Assembly (NCBI GenBank): GCA_000648925.1
Contig: JFHF01000009.1
Coordinates: 118,119 to 182,118 of the forward strand
Reading direction: 5' to 3'
Source of the DNA: Caballeronia jiangsuensis
GTDB taxonomy: Bacteria; Pseudomonadota; Gammaproteobacteria; Burkholderiales; Burkholderiaceae
DNA: 64,000 nucleotides
The notes below the pieces were generated by a model that was given only the letters and a program-made list of their open reading frames with translations, had not been told where the DNA came from and did not search any database. This document shows, piece after piece, positions 63,819-64,000 of this stretch (the stretch's first letter is position 1; every line of letters starts with the position of its first letter). The position numbers and the translations under genes are program-made.

Positions 63819-64000
63819 GGTTCTGTCGCGCTAACGCGGTCAAGTAGAATCTGTCAGACCGTAACGCATGACGAGCACGATGGCAAAGACAAAGACGCCG
63901 CGCAAGACGCTGCCTGCTGGCATTGGCAAGGTATTAAAGCGGCTGCATTATCCACTGGACGTGATCCTGCTGTGCGTCTGATGGTATGTGGCGTATTCGG
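63819..64000 (+). mobile_element. IS6-family insertion sequence, left end, cut by window edge
   Basis: The left terminal repeat begins GGTTCTGTCGCGC at 63819, exactly where the IS256 coding sequence stops, so this element inserted into it. The transposase starts at ATG 63880. The right end lies beyond the window. Confidence 0.7.
63880..64000 (+). pseudogene. IS6-family transposase, premature stop, truncated by window
   Basis: MAKTKTPRKTLPAGIGKVLK then RLHYPLDVILLCV is the IS6 transposase N-terminus. A TGA at 63979-63981 stands where the family has Arg before WYVAY; the following bases encode WYVAYS in the same frame. A CGA-to-TGA change explains it. The rest is outside the window. Confidence 0.7.

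Noticed and set aside
1..64000. CRISPR arrays, tRNA and rRNA genes
   Set aside because: I saw no regularly spaced repeats, cloverleaf-like sequence with an anticodon arm, or rRNA core sequence; repeats present are coding YD units.

Overview
The window looks like a chromosomal segment of a GC-rich betaproteobacterium of the Burkholderiaceae (Paraburkholderia or Caballeronia type). This is inferred from gene content, ATGA-coupled operons and GC-rich codon use; no rRNA or other marker is present to fix the species.

Region 1 (1-17178, mostly + strand) is most of an aryl polyene (APE) pigment/lipid cluster: acyl carrier protein (5' end outside the window), COG4648 membrane protein, an AMP-ligase fused to a hot-dog dehydratase, a glycosyltransferase-acyltransferase fusion, a HAL/TAL-type aromatic ammonia-lyase, thioesterase, LolA-like carrier, MMPL exporter, three ketosynthase-fold proteins (one with a His-to-Gln change, the likely chain-length factor), a dehydratase and a ketoreductase. 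The lyase could supply the cinnamate- or coumarate-type starter, the ligase loads it, KS/KR/DH proteins extend it, and LolA/MMPL proteins handle the lipid at the envelope. It is followed by a small lipoprotein gene with a decayed partial duplicate, a divergent SAM methyltransferase, and a flavin halogenase-like enzyme that keeps the WxWxIP motif and a candidate catalytic lysine.

Region 2 (17179-26618) is an accessory island: a zinc-peptidase-like gene whose frame is interrupted upstream, then six minus-strand genes of unknown role, including an M15 peptidase, a lysozyme/chitosanase-like enzyme, two predicted membrane proteins, a single-span protein and a DUF3616 protein. About 1 kb of apparently non-coding DNA and a decayed IS4-type transposase follow.

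Region 3 (26619-48310, minus strand) is a compact, translationally coupled flagellar basal-body/export cluster: TPR protein, fliQ, fliR, flhB, flhA, flgF, flgG, flgA, flgH, flgI, flgB, flgC, fliE, fliF, a short protein in the fliG position, fliH, fliI, fliJ, a fliK-like gene with an in-frame stop, flgD, flgE, fliM, fliN, fliO, fliP, a FliA-type sigma factor, a TPR protein and a small unknown protein. Switch proteins are reduced and no flagellin, cap, hook-filament junction or stator gene is in the window, so it is probably a secondary flagellar system whose remaining parts lie elsewhere or are lost.

Region 4 (48517-63232, + strand) is a giant YD-repeat (RHS) protein split into two reading frames at a run of seven A. 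It carries a LysM domain, a KGSTG-repeat insert and a low-GC C-terminal domain with a JAMM/RadC-like HxHPSG motif, followed by a likely immunity gene.

Region 5 (63233-64000) is a mobile-element graveyard: a SymE-like toxin remnant and an IS256 transposase fragment into which an IS6-family element has inserted; the IS6 transposase has a premature stop and runs off the window.
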